Below, one piece after another: positions 1-10,854 of a DNA stretch of 64,000 nucleotides. Origin of the DNA: Micropterix aruncella (taxonomy: Eukaryota; Arthropoda; Insecta; Lepidoptera; Micropterigidae); the NCBI GenBank assembly GCA_944548615.1, contig OX155980.1, positions 44,963,334 through 45,027,333 on the forward strand, read 5' to 3'. The notes under the pieces are model-generated. The model ran no database searches. It saw only the letters and a program-made list of their open reading frames with translations, and was not told the origin of the DNA. The position numbers and the translations under genes were made by a program. Position 1 is the stretch's first letter, and each line of letters opens with the position of its first letter.

Positions 1-440
1 AAAACTACCCCATAGCTTATTAAATGGATTGGATTTTTCAAGACAGTAATTGGTCTATTTTGCGTCCTATCTGTTATGTGTGACCTATATGCAATTGGCT
101 TTGTTAACCACTATATTAATTTATACTGATTTCTTTAAGACTCTATGGAGACAGAGCTATATGTATCATACGACAGATGTAAATGGAACAAGAAGTTAGC
201 CGATTCTTGTAATATGGACGTACGGCAAGGTTCCATTCTAGGTCCATTTTTATTCCTAGTGTACAACAATGACTTGACAGGATTTAATGCTAGTAAATTA
301 CATTTAAATATTACAAAATCAAAAGAAATTCCTTATTTCATAAGACCTACTAACTTAAACTGTTTAAATGAATTATACGACTGTTTCGGAATGTTCATAA
401 CAAGATATATATTTTTAGGTTTAAAAATTGGCAGTTAATT
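1..440 (+). pseudogene. Non-LTR retrotransposon reverse transcriptase fragment (RT motif with QGS..GP)
   Basis: The frame beginning at 145 reads through VRQGSILGPFLFLVYNNDL, the hallmark central motif of non-LTR (LINE) reverse transcriptases, where family members usually have V-P/R-Q-G-S-x-L-G-P-L-L-F-x-x-Y-I-N-D-L. A short stretch after it (LNITKSK) resembles the region following the catalytic YADD box, but the YADD itself is missing, so an internal piece has been deleted. The remnant begins at or before the window edge and its frame closes at 438. It is too short and broken to be functional. It is assigned to the jockey/I-like LINE group by motif only; the exact clade is not determined. Confidence 0.7.
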
Positions 441-2099
441 ACAATGGAATACGCGCATCGATCGATAAGCTAGTAAGTTATGTACCTCGATAAACTCTAT
501 AAAAAATCTGAAATCTTTGTAATTTGCGGCAGCCAAGTTAGTATATTAAGCGTATTTCAGCTCATTGAGGACTTATGGAATACTATATTGGGAAAATGCT
601 GCACCTAGCAAAAGAATCTTCCATATCAGGTCACGACTAGCACCTGGTGCAATAAATATGTCAGTATTGCAAGGATAATTACTATGTATTAGGCGTTCAC
701 GTAGGTACCAGTGCTGTATGCCAGACAACACCTAACAGAAACTGCAACTATTGCTGCCTTTCATTGTCACCATAAAAACTGTTATCACCATGTTGGTAGC
801 TCCCATAATGTCCATGATATTTTCATATATTTTCTACATCCTCTGGTATGCCGTAGTTATTATTAGTGTTTACCGGAAGCGGTTATATACAAAAAAATAA
901 CACTTAACTTTACTAGGATCGGCCAATAATATCCAACAGTAAAATCGTGGCGAATAAGCCTAATATAGTGACGGTCGATAAAAACACCGAACAGAATTAT
1001 TTGATCGACATATAATCACATAATGATAACCTCTACAAGGCTGAGATGAAAGCAAAATTATAATCTCGACAAAGTCCATGAGGTCGCAGATATAAGGGGA
1101 GCTCGTATCGCCTCTGTACTAACAATAATTGTATCCGCGATCGGCGCAGTGCCTAAGAGCCTCAATAAACAGCTCAGGAGTATTACAAAAGGCGGCAATA
1201 TCGGCAGCAACAAGAATATAGATAAGGCATTTATAGTTCTTTTACACCTAGGCCTAGTTCAATAATGTAGAGTATGCCTTGGAGGTCTAATCTATCCTAA
1301 ATTAACAAGGTTTTTGATTTATATAGGAAATTTATTATAAGACTGTCTTTATTGAACACTAGCTGACCCGTGTCCACTTCGTTGGGCGGTAAACATTTTT
1401 ACTTGTGAAAAAATTATGAGTGTGGTTCGGTTAGTAGGTACTGAGTGCTATTATTTATCTCATGACTGCCAAAAGGAGGGTTATATTTTTACTGCATATA
1501 TGTATATGTATGTATTTGCATGTCAATTTAGTTATATTACAGGGTTTAAAATTAGTGATTGAAATGATTATGATTGAATAAATTATGTTTATTTTAATCG
1601 TTCAAAACTTCTCTGTATACTATATTAGATGTAATGTTATTATTTGGTACAAAAATATATTGTCTTTCAGGAGTTCCAACCCAAGATACGGTAGCGGTTC
1701 CATACCTGTGTCGTATTATCTCTTTAACCATGTATGCAGTAAAAAGGAAATTATATGCAGTAAAAGGGAAAAGTCTTTTATTTTAAACACTTGAGACTAT
1801 AAATTTACTTATTTTGATAAGAATTCATAATTGTTGATAATTTATTTATTTGTTACAACTTGGTAGAGAGTTAACAGAGAGATCGTACAGATATGATTTG
1901 TAACTATTTATATAAGCAATAAGAAAATGAAAACAACCCATACGATCATTCTAGACGAATGCCCAACTAGACCGAACAGCCTGTATCTGGGCGTACGAAA
2001 TATATAGCCTTTGTTTTTGAGTAGTACTGACGTTTGAGTAGTATAGACTACTTTCGATACTAACACTAATATAATGGCATAAAATAGTACACATATTAA
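441..2099. other. Unassigned AT-rich intergenic sequence
   Basis: No coding frame or RNA gene is recognisable. Around 1362-1412 the text ACTAGCTGACCC followed by GTTGGGCGG looks like the reverse complement of the CTAGT-type 3' ends of Helitron-like or LINE-derived insect repeats, but only one end is visible. The remainder shows nothing supportable. Confidence 0.4.
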
Positions 2100-2220
2100 T
2101 ACAAATATATATGATAAAGGGTTAGTTACATACATATATACACATATACACATACAAACATACATACATACATATATAATAACACACACACACACACATA
2201 CATCTACATACACACATATT
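2100..2220. repeat. Compound (TA/CA/TACA) simple repeat at the 3' end of a LINE fragment
   Basis: Degenerate TATA, CACA and CATA repeats run directly up to the stop codon side of the minus-strand reverse transcriptase remnant ending at 2221. A microsatellite-like 3' tail is common for this kind of non-LTR element; a similar degenerate tail follows the related fragment at 19580-20200 (about 20215-20340). Confidence 0.6.
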
Positions 2221-2985
2221 TTAAATTATTGTATGAAGCAATTCTTTTTCAGTCTTTGTACGACCTACTTCGTAAAGGACCCATTTTTTTACTTTTATCT
2301 TAAATTGATGTACATTTTTTACTGACTCTTCTAAAGTATTAAAAATTTTTGGGGCTATGAAATACAACTGTCTTTGGGCAAAGGTTGTATGTACTTGAGG
2401 AATTACATAGTTCGTCCCTTCAGCTATTCTAGTTGGTCTTTGCTGCTGGCTTCGGGAACGTTTATCTAAAGTATTGTAAAAATGTATTAGGCATTGTTTC
2501 ACGAACAACTGACGAATATCCAAAACACTTGCTTCGCTGAACAGCAGGTCAGAGTCATAGCGAGGATGTTTTCTGTAAGTAACCCTCAATAATAATTTCT
2601 GGGCTTTAACCAGTGGTTCAAGTACTTGTTTCGTACAGGCCCCCCAAGCAATGACACCGTGCATCCATAAGCTTTGGCAAAGCGCCATGTACACAATTCT
2701 TAACGTCGGTTTTGCCAGAATATTACGTAGCTCACGAAAGACGTATACTAACTTTCGAGTGTGTGATGTAATTTCATTTAGTTGGTTCTTCCAGGTTAAT
2801 AACTTGAAATCAATGGTCAAACCAAGATACCTAATCTCGCCTTCTTTATGAACGATCGGGCAGGCGCAGTTGGGTGAGTTAGGGCAGTTGCTAGAGTGAA
2901 CCTTTAGTTGGAATTCGCTTGTTGTAACGTCTGATCGCAATCCAAATATGACCATTTTATAATATGATCAATAAACATGACCTAA
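2221..2985 (-). pseudogene. Non-LTR retrotransposon reverse transcriptase, C-terminal part (5'-truncated)
   Basis: A minus-strand open frame of 244 codons (2955 to 2221) contains only the region downstream of the reverse transcriptase catalytic core. It reads YLGLTIDFKLLTWKNQLNEI, then RKLVYVFRELRNIL, then IVYMALCQSLWMHGVIAWG, then PLVKAQKLLLRVTYRKHPRY. This order (Y-L-G-x-x-x-D, the R-K-L thumb segment, the A-L-x-x-S-x-x-x-x-G-x-x-x-W-G block, and A-Q-K-x-x-x-R) is typical of jockey-like LINEs. The apurinic endonuclease and catalytic palm are absent. The frame is open to its stop, so the loss of the 5' part, probably by incomplete reverse transcription, is recent compared with the other LINE remnants here. 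The fragments at 19580-20165 and 54480-55325 are related. It cannot encode a working enzyme. Confidence 0.8.
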
Positions 2986-5900
2986 CGATTTAAATTATTT
3001 TTTTTAATATAAAAAACTACTTTTTGTGACTTAAATATAAAAGTAAGAAATATGCTATCGCTGACTTTTCTGTAGGCATTATCAATCTCTACAACTTTTC
3101 TCTAAAACTCAATCATATATCTCTCATCCTGAAGGCAGCGTACGTAAGAAACGTTTTCATTCGACCGTTTTCCGACTACCACGAAAAAGTTTTAACATTT
3201 TTCGAATTAATATATTGTCTATGACACTCACAATAATGTGGCTTTCTATTGGTAAAAGAATTTTCAAAATCGGTTTAGTAGATCCAGAAATTACTCCCTA
3301 CAAACTCACAAACTCACAAACTTTACCTCTTTATAATATTAGGATAGATAATATCAGTTTTTCACAATGGATATTGCACAGTTTTGCACAGATAATATCA
3401 GTTTCCGGGTAGCTCAAAGACAATGTTTGAATTATTAAATAATATACTCAAAAATATTGTTTTACGGTATTTATATAACAGCTGTTCTAAAAAAATATAT
3501 ATAAAATAAGAAAAAATAACATTAAGATACATAAAAATGAGAAATGATGGGAGAGGGGAGGTTTACGATTAGTGAGAAGCAAAAGAAGAGGTCTATAAAA
3601 TATAGGTGAAGAGGACTTAAAAATATAGGTCAATTTCACGCTTCTGATATTTAAAAACGCATCTCAACTCGTGGAAAAACTTATTATTACTGGTGATTTT
3701 TTTCCTCGATAACAATGACCTAAATCAAAAAGTGTATTTGATTTTCAACTCAGTTTCGTGTATCTAGAATCAGCTTCTAGAAAAAAATCCTCTAATACCC
3801 TAACAATTCGGAAATATTTACTTTTAGATATGATTAATAAGCTATGTTATACTATGATATGATATAGATAATGCTAATGATATGGCCGACATATGACCGA
3901 AGAAAGCGCTGAAAGAGAAGAAACTATTGTATAATAATAATGTAGGAATGTAGTTTTATTTAACTATTTATTATCAATGTACCCGGGAAACTTGAGATAT
4001 CCCTTATACAATTTTATTTATTGACTTTTCAAATAGCGATCTTTGTTGACCAGCTTATTGTTCCTTAAATTACAGAAAAATCACATATGCAGATATGTAA
4101 GTATTGCTTTTATTTCAATATAATTCAAAGCAGTTACATGTATGCAGGGGATAATTATTTTAACCTTGTACTAGTTCGTTACGAGAACACAAATTATTTA
4201 TTGCAATTTTAATTTGAAAATGCTATTCACATTTAATTAAATATTTTAATTCTTAAATGAGAGTCAAATAAATATAAACATTTAATGAGAAGAGGTTTAA
4301 AAAGGGGGCGAATTATTTATCATATATAGTGGTCATCCATCTAACTATATTTATGTTAAATTTAATAACATTTTTTTTGTCTTATTAAGATTTACAAAGG
4401 CAGATATTATGTTCTTTCTTTAGTCAAACAGTTGGATTTCCCATATAACAAATGTATGAGAATCGTACTACGAATGAATTTTTCAACGCAAGCGACGCCG
4501 ACGAGACAAACCAGCGTGAAGTACGTGAGCGATGTGAGAGCCATGTGAGTTACCCAAATCAAAGATGCATAAAGTTCGAGTCAATATAGAGTCGATTAAG
4601 CCATCAATCATGAACATGTTATGGTCTTTGACCATATGGTCGACTCTTTTGGTGTACACATACAGTCTACTCTTTTGAGATTGATAACCGCAAGAGGTCA
4701 ATCTTGTGGATATTTACTTTGCCCGTAGTAGTCACTGAGGTTGGGTGGACAACGGGTTATTTTAAATATGTATATCAGCATCTACCCCCCCCCCCCCCCA
4801 TCCCGTCTTAGGTAAACAATGTTTCCGTAGGCTCCCCGGTAAGATTGCCGGTGAGGTTAGGTTAGGTTAGATACAGCACTTGTTATTGCAAAGTGCAATG
4901 CCTAGAGCTCGCCCGATGGAATTCTGTCATTCAATTAACTTTTTTAAGGAGGCTCTCGGATGGGAGTAAGGCCATGAGCTAGACCGACGGCAATAACAAA
5001 CTGACCTTGCGATCCAAGATGCATGAAACTAATGATCTCGAATGGTCCACTTTATTACTATAGCATAATAATCTAACCAGACTGGATAAATCGTATGCGA
5101 TACTCACAATTTTACGGTACGCCAATTTGGAAACGTGCGTACAAGCAGCAGTTTCAATCTTGAAAAGTACACAAAGCCATTTAAGTACCTCGTTTACTTT
5201 CCTGCTACAGAGGGATCGAATCACAAAGAATCTTCAGCCCCAGGGCATGGGAACGGAGGAGGGGGAGGGGAGCACGGCCTGGGCGATATGAGCTCGGAAC
5301 ACCTTCCCCGTACACTCAGGGAAATAAAAAATCCCTAATCCGCTGGATTGAGAAATAAAAACGCAGCTTCTCGTTCTTGGGAATAATTCGCGTAGCCAAT
5401 TGCTTGGATCCTCCGCGAGCCCCGCGCCCCACTCTCCTGAACCACCTGCTTACAATCGAATAGAAAAAAGAAAGATAGGTCCTGATATAAGTTCAGTATA
5501 AATACCGTTTTCACTTACAGAAAAGAGTGCACTACATTACATCACATTACATTCGTATCCGTTTGGCAAATTTACTGCTCTTGGATGTTTCAAAATATAC
5601 TATACATAATGATACATCAAGTACTATAAATAATAGGTAGTTATCCAAAAGTAATTGGTAATATCATTTGGAAATATCATTTGCGTGACACTAGTTTGAG
5701 TATTTTACCTGTTTTGAAGATAAATATAGAATCGATTGGGTTCAGCGTCATAACAAAATATTAAATATTAATATTTTTAGATATTAAATACAGGTCATAC
5801 ATAGCAAAAATAATTGAAATAACCAATATTTAAAATACTAAATAAACCAAATATTCATATAATAGTAATAGTAGCTGGAACGTCAGAAGTTATAAAATAA

Positions 5901-6169
5901 TCAAAATAAATTACTACATAATCAATATAATTATCACCTTAATAATAATAGAATAGAATAACTTTTTTGTGCTATATAATCATAACCTAATGAATATTAT
6001 CACTGGTTTCATATAGAAGACAATTTATGCATAAATGGCGGACTTATCGCTATAGCGATATCTTACAGTCAACCATTTGATAAAATAATTCCTAATTTTC
6101 GCCGTACAATACACAAAAAAGTAGTAAAGTAAAATTTAAAATAAACTTATACAAATATATGTCAATAAC
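2986..6169. other. Intergenic sequence with poly-C run and short TTAGG motif
   Basis: No gene is recognisable. There is a C homopolymer at about 4785-4799 and three consecutive TTAGG-like units (GGTTAGGTTAGGTTAG) at about 4855-4870, which match the ancestral insect telomere motif but are far too few to mark a telomere. The small frames here show no family signature. Confidence 0.45.
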
Positions 6170-6416
6170 TTATGCTAAGGTTGCCCTGGGAAGGATAAAG
6201 GAGAGGACAAGGTGAGCTATTTGGTTAGTGGCTGTGTAAAAATAAATGTTTCTTAAACAACTTTTGAAAGTATGCAACGATGGTGCATGCCTGATAGAGT
6301 GAGGGAGCTGATTCCATAAATTAGCAGAATGGACCGAAAAAGAGTGCGTGTATACAGAAGAATGATGTATCGGAATGGCGAGTGTGTTATCCTCGCCATT
6401 CCGATACATCATTCTT
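6170..6416 (-). pseudogene. Non-LTR retrotransposon C-terminal fragment ending in a foldback
   Basis: The minus-strand frame contains FSVHSANLWNQLPHSIRHAP followed by SLHTFKSCLR. This is the C-terminal block of LINE reverse transcriptases and corresponds to FTVHGARLWNALPKNVRTAP in the larger remnant at 20345-21720. Only about 70 codons survive. Its upstream (5') edge lies within a perfect 25-bp inverted repeat (6358-6416), so the truncation point and the foldback coincide. No catalytic motif remains. Confidence 0.7.
6358..6416. repeat. Perfect 25-bp inverted repeat (foldback) with 9-nt loop
   Basis: The left arm 6358-6382 and right arm 6392-6416 are exact reverse complements (AAGAATGATGTATCGG... 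against ...CCGATACATCATTCTT), separated by TGTGTTATC. The arm lies in LINE-derived sequence and the fold is exactly at the 5' truncation edge of that LINE fragment. Confidence 0.9.
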
Positions 6417-6427
6417 AATAAAATCAA

Positions 6428-7129
6428 TAATAAAAATAATTAACATAAATTACACTCATACGTTGAAGTCGTAACCTTTTCGTTGTTACAAGTAATCTTA
6501 CTGCCAGCCGTCAGTTGAGCCTAGTAGCGCGAAAATATAACAGTTTTTCCATTATTTCCAACCATTATTTCTGGACCACTACCAAACTACTCGTATTATT
6601 ACCATGGAGTGACGATATTGATAAAGAATGCGGCCATGAGTAGCTTACGTTGGACCAACGACACATCTTTGATAACGGAACAATCTACTTGATTGCAGTC
6701 TCAATATCCTATTGCGCTATTCAAATAATATTTATTTTATTTCTCCGCATGATCCGCGAAGGGGTAGACATAGGAAAAACCCGAACTTCAATAGAGACGA
6801 AGGATTCTAGCTTTCTACTACATGGAACTCTCTTATTTTAATGTTTTTAAAGCCATTCGCCTAAAACAAAGACGCGAAGCGAAATACTGTAAAGTGTTCT
6901 GTGCACGATAAAATATCCGAATTTGTCCACGTCGCGCGTTCTTCATATCTATACTCTAATTCTACCCGCAGAACAAGATCGAAAGATAACTGACAGCACT
7001 TCAGCCTACTCTCGACAATGGCTGTTTTATCATCGCCGAAACGTCATTTACCAGCAACTTCACGCGGTAAAATCCAATAAATAATAAACATTTTACAAAA
7101 AAAAAAACCGACCCAATTTTTCTTATAAG
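6428..7129. other. Unassigned intergenic sequence
   Basis: I see no gene or repeat that I can support between the LINE foldback and the minisatellite. Confidence 0.4.
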
Positions 7130-7690
7130 TTCAGTAGCTATGTCATGGTGAAACTTAGATGGGGCGTCATAACTTAGATTGAATGCGTATACAAAATTTC
7201 GTTTCAAAATTTCGGGTGCAGCAGCCATGTCATGGTGAAAGTCAGAACAGACTATCATTACTGAATGACTATACAAAATTTCGTGTCTGTGCTGTTGACC
7301 GTTAAGGAGTTCCCTCTCTATAAGCCAACCCTGGGTGTCACAGTCTTGTTTTGATGAAACTTTGAACGGGCTGTCGTAATTGAACGCATATACAAAATTG
7401 CGTGTCTGGGCTGTTGGCCGTTGAGGAGTTCCCTCTTTGGAAGTTAACTTTGGGTGCCGCTGTCCTATCTTGGTGAAACTTAGAACGGGCTGTCGTAATT
7501 GAATGCATACACAAAAGGTCTGTGCTGTTGACCGTTAAGGACTCCCCTCGTCGGGAGCCAACCCTGGGTGCATCAGCCATGTCATGGTGAAAATTAGATC
7601 GGACTATCATAACTGAATGATTATACAACATTTCGTGTCTACTAAAGGTTGAGGAGTCCCCTCGTCGGGAGCCAACCCTTTATAACAATA
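7130..7690. repeat. Minisatellite: five diverged units of about 116 bp
   Basis: Units begin near 7142, 7227, 7343, 7460 and 7579. Each starts with a variant of TGTCATGGTGAAACTTAGA, passes through a TGAATGxxTATACAAAATTTC block, and ends with a GAGGAGTCCCCTCG...GAGCCAACCCTGGGTGC block. The first unit is short and the last ends early. The units differ by many substitutions and small indels, so the array is old. Frames crossing it are by-products of the repeat and show no protein family signature. Confidence 0.85.
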
Positions 7691-9610
7691 TTTAGATAAC
7701 AAACATTAAAAAACAGAGATACAACCCAATTAATAACCTCCTCCTTTTTTTGAAGCCAGTTAAAAATATACCTATTCATCTTTCGTAGTTTATGTGGCAT
7801 ATAAAATAAATGGTATTAATTTGAAGAGCTTCTGGTATTGGACTGATAAATTAATGAGAGTGTGTCTGAATAAAGAGTGTTTATTAAATATATTTCAATA
7901 ATCCGCAGACTAATAGTTAGTCTGCTTAGTAATAGTTAGTCTCATTCGGAACAGTTAGTCTGCTTACCAATTATTTTTTGTAATACTACAATGGTTTGTA
8001 TAAACCAGATTTAAACCCAGGCTCTAATATATGTATTAACGCAAATGTATATTTTTTTTTAAATATAATTTGGTTTATGTTGGTCAAGTAGGATGTCAAC
8101 CCCGGCGTATCTGACTTAATCTTAATTAACAACATAACTACAATAACCTTTCGTAGGGAGGCGTCGCGCACTTTACTTTTGTTTTTTTGTTGTTGAATAT
8201 TTATTAAAATTTTACTTAACATACAGAGATCAAAAAACGGAGAATAATAAGAGATAAAGCGCTGTGAACAAGTTATGCTAAAAAGGTAAAGATTTCGCCC
8301 TAGGCATATTAGAGTTACGCCAATTTCGAAAAGTAACACCATATTTCCTGTTTCCATCTCCTGCAATTCCTGACGATTGATTTATTGGCTTGCACATAAT
8401 AAACTACATAATTATACTATATAATTAAACTATATAATTTATCATTGCGATCTGTTCACAAAAATTAAATTGTGAACACATCGCAATGATAACTTATAGT
8501 GATTTAATTTACTGGACTACATAATTAACATTACCCAGAAGATAAATATCGTCCGCTGCCGTAATTAACTCTTCAAGTTTCCTGCTTTAAGTTCTCTGTA
8601 TCGTCCGAAATACATTTTTACGGTTTTTTATGCTTTTGATATTATCCACAATTTAAAAGATTATTAGTTATAACAGATATACAAATAAGAAATATATGAA
8701 TCCATTGTCTTTTGTTTATAATATGATATAGATATTCTAAAAATTGACAATAGAATAAAGAACCAATCGTATCTCAATGACGAAACAAAATAGTCGAATG
8801 ATTATTTCACGAAAGCACTGTTAAGACACATTGTAAATTTCTTATAAGGTTTAAGAAGCATTTTTAATTTTATTAAATGTAAATGTTTCTATTTCAAAAA
8901 ATCCAATATATGAAAATTACGCTACAATAATATAACGCCATGCCGTTACTTTGCATTTTACAGGTGAACGAGTCATATGTATATTGATATTCTGATTACA
9001 CGACCATTTTTTACAAAATAAGGATACAATTGAAAGAAATTAAGTTTGTTAAAGTTTGGTTATTTTGCAGGTAGTAGTAGTTTGGATCTCTAAAAAAAGT
9101 AGTTTTTCTTCCATGAATTATTATAAAACTCGGCTAAATTCAATCGACTAATAATAATAATAATAATAATAATAAAACTCTTTATACTTAAGAAAAGGCG
9201 AGCTTATTGCCTGCAGGCAATATTTTAGAGCTAACTAATCGACATCATCATTCAATGATATCTTTCCATCGGTTTCCAGTTCTTGCAAACTTCAGCGCTC
9301 TTCCCTATGCCAAAACTTTAATTCACGTTTAACGAGAAACGTATTAAACTAAATCAATTAAATAAGGTATAGTCTAAACTCCGGATTTCAAAGCCGATCC
9401 TTAAGATCGTCTCAGGCAAGCGGCCACATTATATTTCAAAATTTTATTTTATACACCCATGGGGCACAAATCATAGGGCTTTTTTCTCTTTAACTATGTA
9501 AATTACACTTTTAAGTACTAATTGCAGAAGTTTTTTAACTACGAATTGTTAGTGTTTTGTGATTTGTCTCTGGAAACCTCCGTTTATTGCTAAGTATTTT
9601 CCTATAAGTT
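7691..9610. other. AT-rich intergenic sequence with small foldback and (TAA)n
   Basis: Apart from the foldback at 8439-8492 there is a (TAA)n run at about 9151-9175. It is followed by GGCGAGCTTATTGCC...GGCAATATTTTAGAGCTAA (9198-9236), a motif that recurs in part at 62682-62716 and probably belongs to a dispersed element. No gene is recognised. Confidence 0.45.
8439..8492. repeat. Short foldback, 23-bp arms with one mismatch
   Basis: TTATCATTGCGATCTGTTC (8439 onward) is mirrored by GAACACATCGCAATGATAA (to 8492), with an 8-nt AT-rich loop. The surrounding TATATAATTAAA-type sequence is weakly symmetrical, which would suit a very small MITE-like palindromic element. Confidence 0.75.
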
Positions 9611-10854
9611 TTTAAGCTATTGCATAGATTTTATCGCGGGCCTAGGCCAGCTCGGCGACCGAATGAAGAAATTTCTTAAAGAAAATTAATGATTTTAAAC
9701 TGATAATTACGTCTAAACGAGTACTGCTTACGATTCGAAAAAATATATGTTAAACAAGAACATTTTCCTAATATTCTTAGCTTTGAATATTTTATATTTT
9801 GTTTATAGTACATAGTGTAATTAATTTGTGAAATTAGGTCTAACCGAACACAAAAACGACTACAACGCAAATACTATCTGGCGTATTATAACGAAACCTG
9901 CACCATTTTAAAGATAATATAATTATCTATCTTTTTATCTACGATTTTTTTCGAGTAGTCAAAGAATAATATCCGAAACTTGCATGACGCATGATAATCC
10001 GATTGAAATACCTAATTTTAATTGTATTGTTCAATTCAAACGAAATACTGTTTCAAACGGTGGGGTAGCTATTTACCAAAATAATAATAATAATGTTACT
10101 AATATTATGACTCCGAATATTGCAATAAATATTGCACACGTTAGCGATGTTAATGTTAGGCGCTCATTTGTTGGAGATATTTGTGCTTGCTTATGCAAAC
10201 TTAGAAATGGCCTACACATAATCATGGTAGCAATTTACATTTCTCCGAATCCAAAATTGGACGAGGTAGAGCATTTTATTCATAGCACTTTACTGGAGTA
10301 CACTGAAGAAGGGTCAAAAATACTTGGTACAAATGGTAATAACTTTCACTTACCTTGGCTGGCGATTTCAACATCAACTTCGCTGATAAAAAATCAGAGC
10401 GGTTGACAACTTTTCTTTAGGAAAAATTGAATTTGAAAAGGAATAATGATCCACAAGAATCCACAACAAAATATGGGACCACCATTGACGCGGTATTTTC
10501 CAGATATTTAGAGGATATCAAGTCTCAAACTTATGTTTCCTATTTTCAGTTACCATAAACCTATAGTTTCAATGATAACAATTCCTCAATAACCTACATG
10601 TATTGTAAGATAATAAAAATATTTTAAAAAATATTAACTTCTCATTTATTCAATAAAAAAAAAAAAATGTTTACTTATCGGTCACCACGTTAAAAAAGTG
10701 TAACTTGAATTAATAACAGAGAAAAAACTTGAATTAATATCAAAGAAAAAAAAATACTGCACAAATAAAATAAATAAATAATAATAATTGCATAAGTTGT
10801 TAAAAAATGCTATGCAAATAGCTTTACCGCGGTAGTCCCCGAGTGCCACACGTA
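9611..10854 (-). mobile_element. Dispersed repeat R1, copy a, interrupted by a LINE fragment
   Basis: On the minus strand this copy starts with TACGTGTGGCACTCGGGG at 10854 and ends with GCTATTGCATAGATTTTATCGCGGGCC read on the plus strand from about 9614. It matches the copies at 16237, 53326 and 57870. The internal hairpin segment seen in those copies (about 170 bp) is missing and replaced by foreign sequence from about 9957 to 10765 carrying a LINE endonuclease remnant. R1 has no coding capacity; it carries sub-terminal inverted repeats (AGCTATTGCATAGC) and its edges lie in A-rich sequence. Confidence 0.75.
9963..10560 (+). pseudogene. Non-LTR retrotransposon apurinic-like endonuclease fragment
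   Basis: The frame from 9984 reads PIEIPNFNCIVQFKRNTVSN followed by GGVAIY and VAIYISPNPKLDEVEHFI, matching the middle of LINE APE-type endonucleases. After a frameshift near 10350, the GDFNINFAD block (catalytic aspartate and asparagine region) and TKYGTTIDAVFSR follow, then SYFSYHKPI, the usual end of this domain. At least one frameshift and one stop (near 10418) break the frame. Neither the N-terminal catalytic residues nor a reverse transcriptase is present. It lies inside the R1 repeat, replacing the middle of R1. Confidence 0.75.

Noticed and set aside
4785..4799. Homopolymer C and G runs (also about 11030, 12018, 43146, 44970) as functional sites
   Set aside because: Simple low-complexity tracts with no conserved surroundings.
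7986..8366. 126-codon minus-strand frame
   Set aside because: No domain signature, atypical composition for a protein, and consistent with chance in AT-rich DNA.
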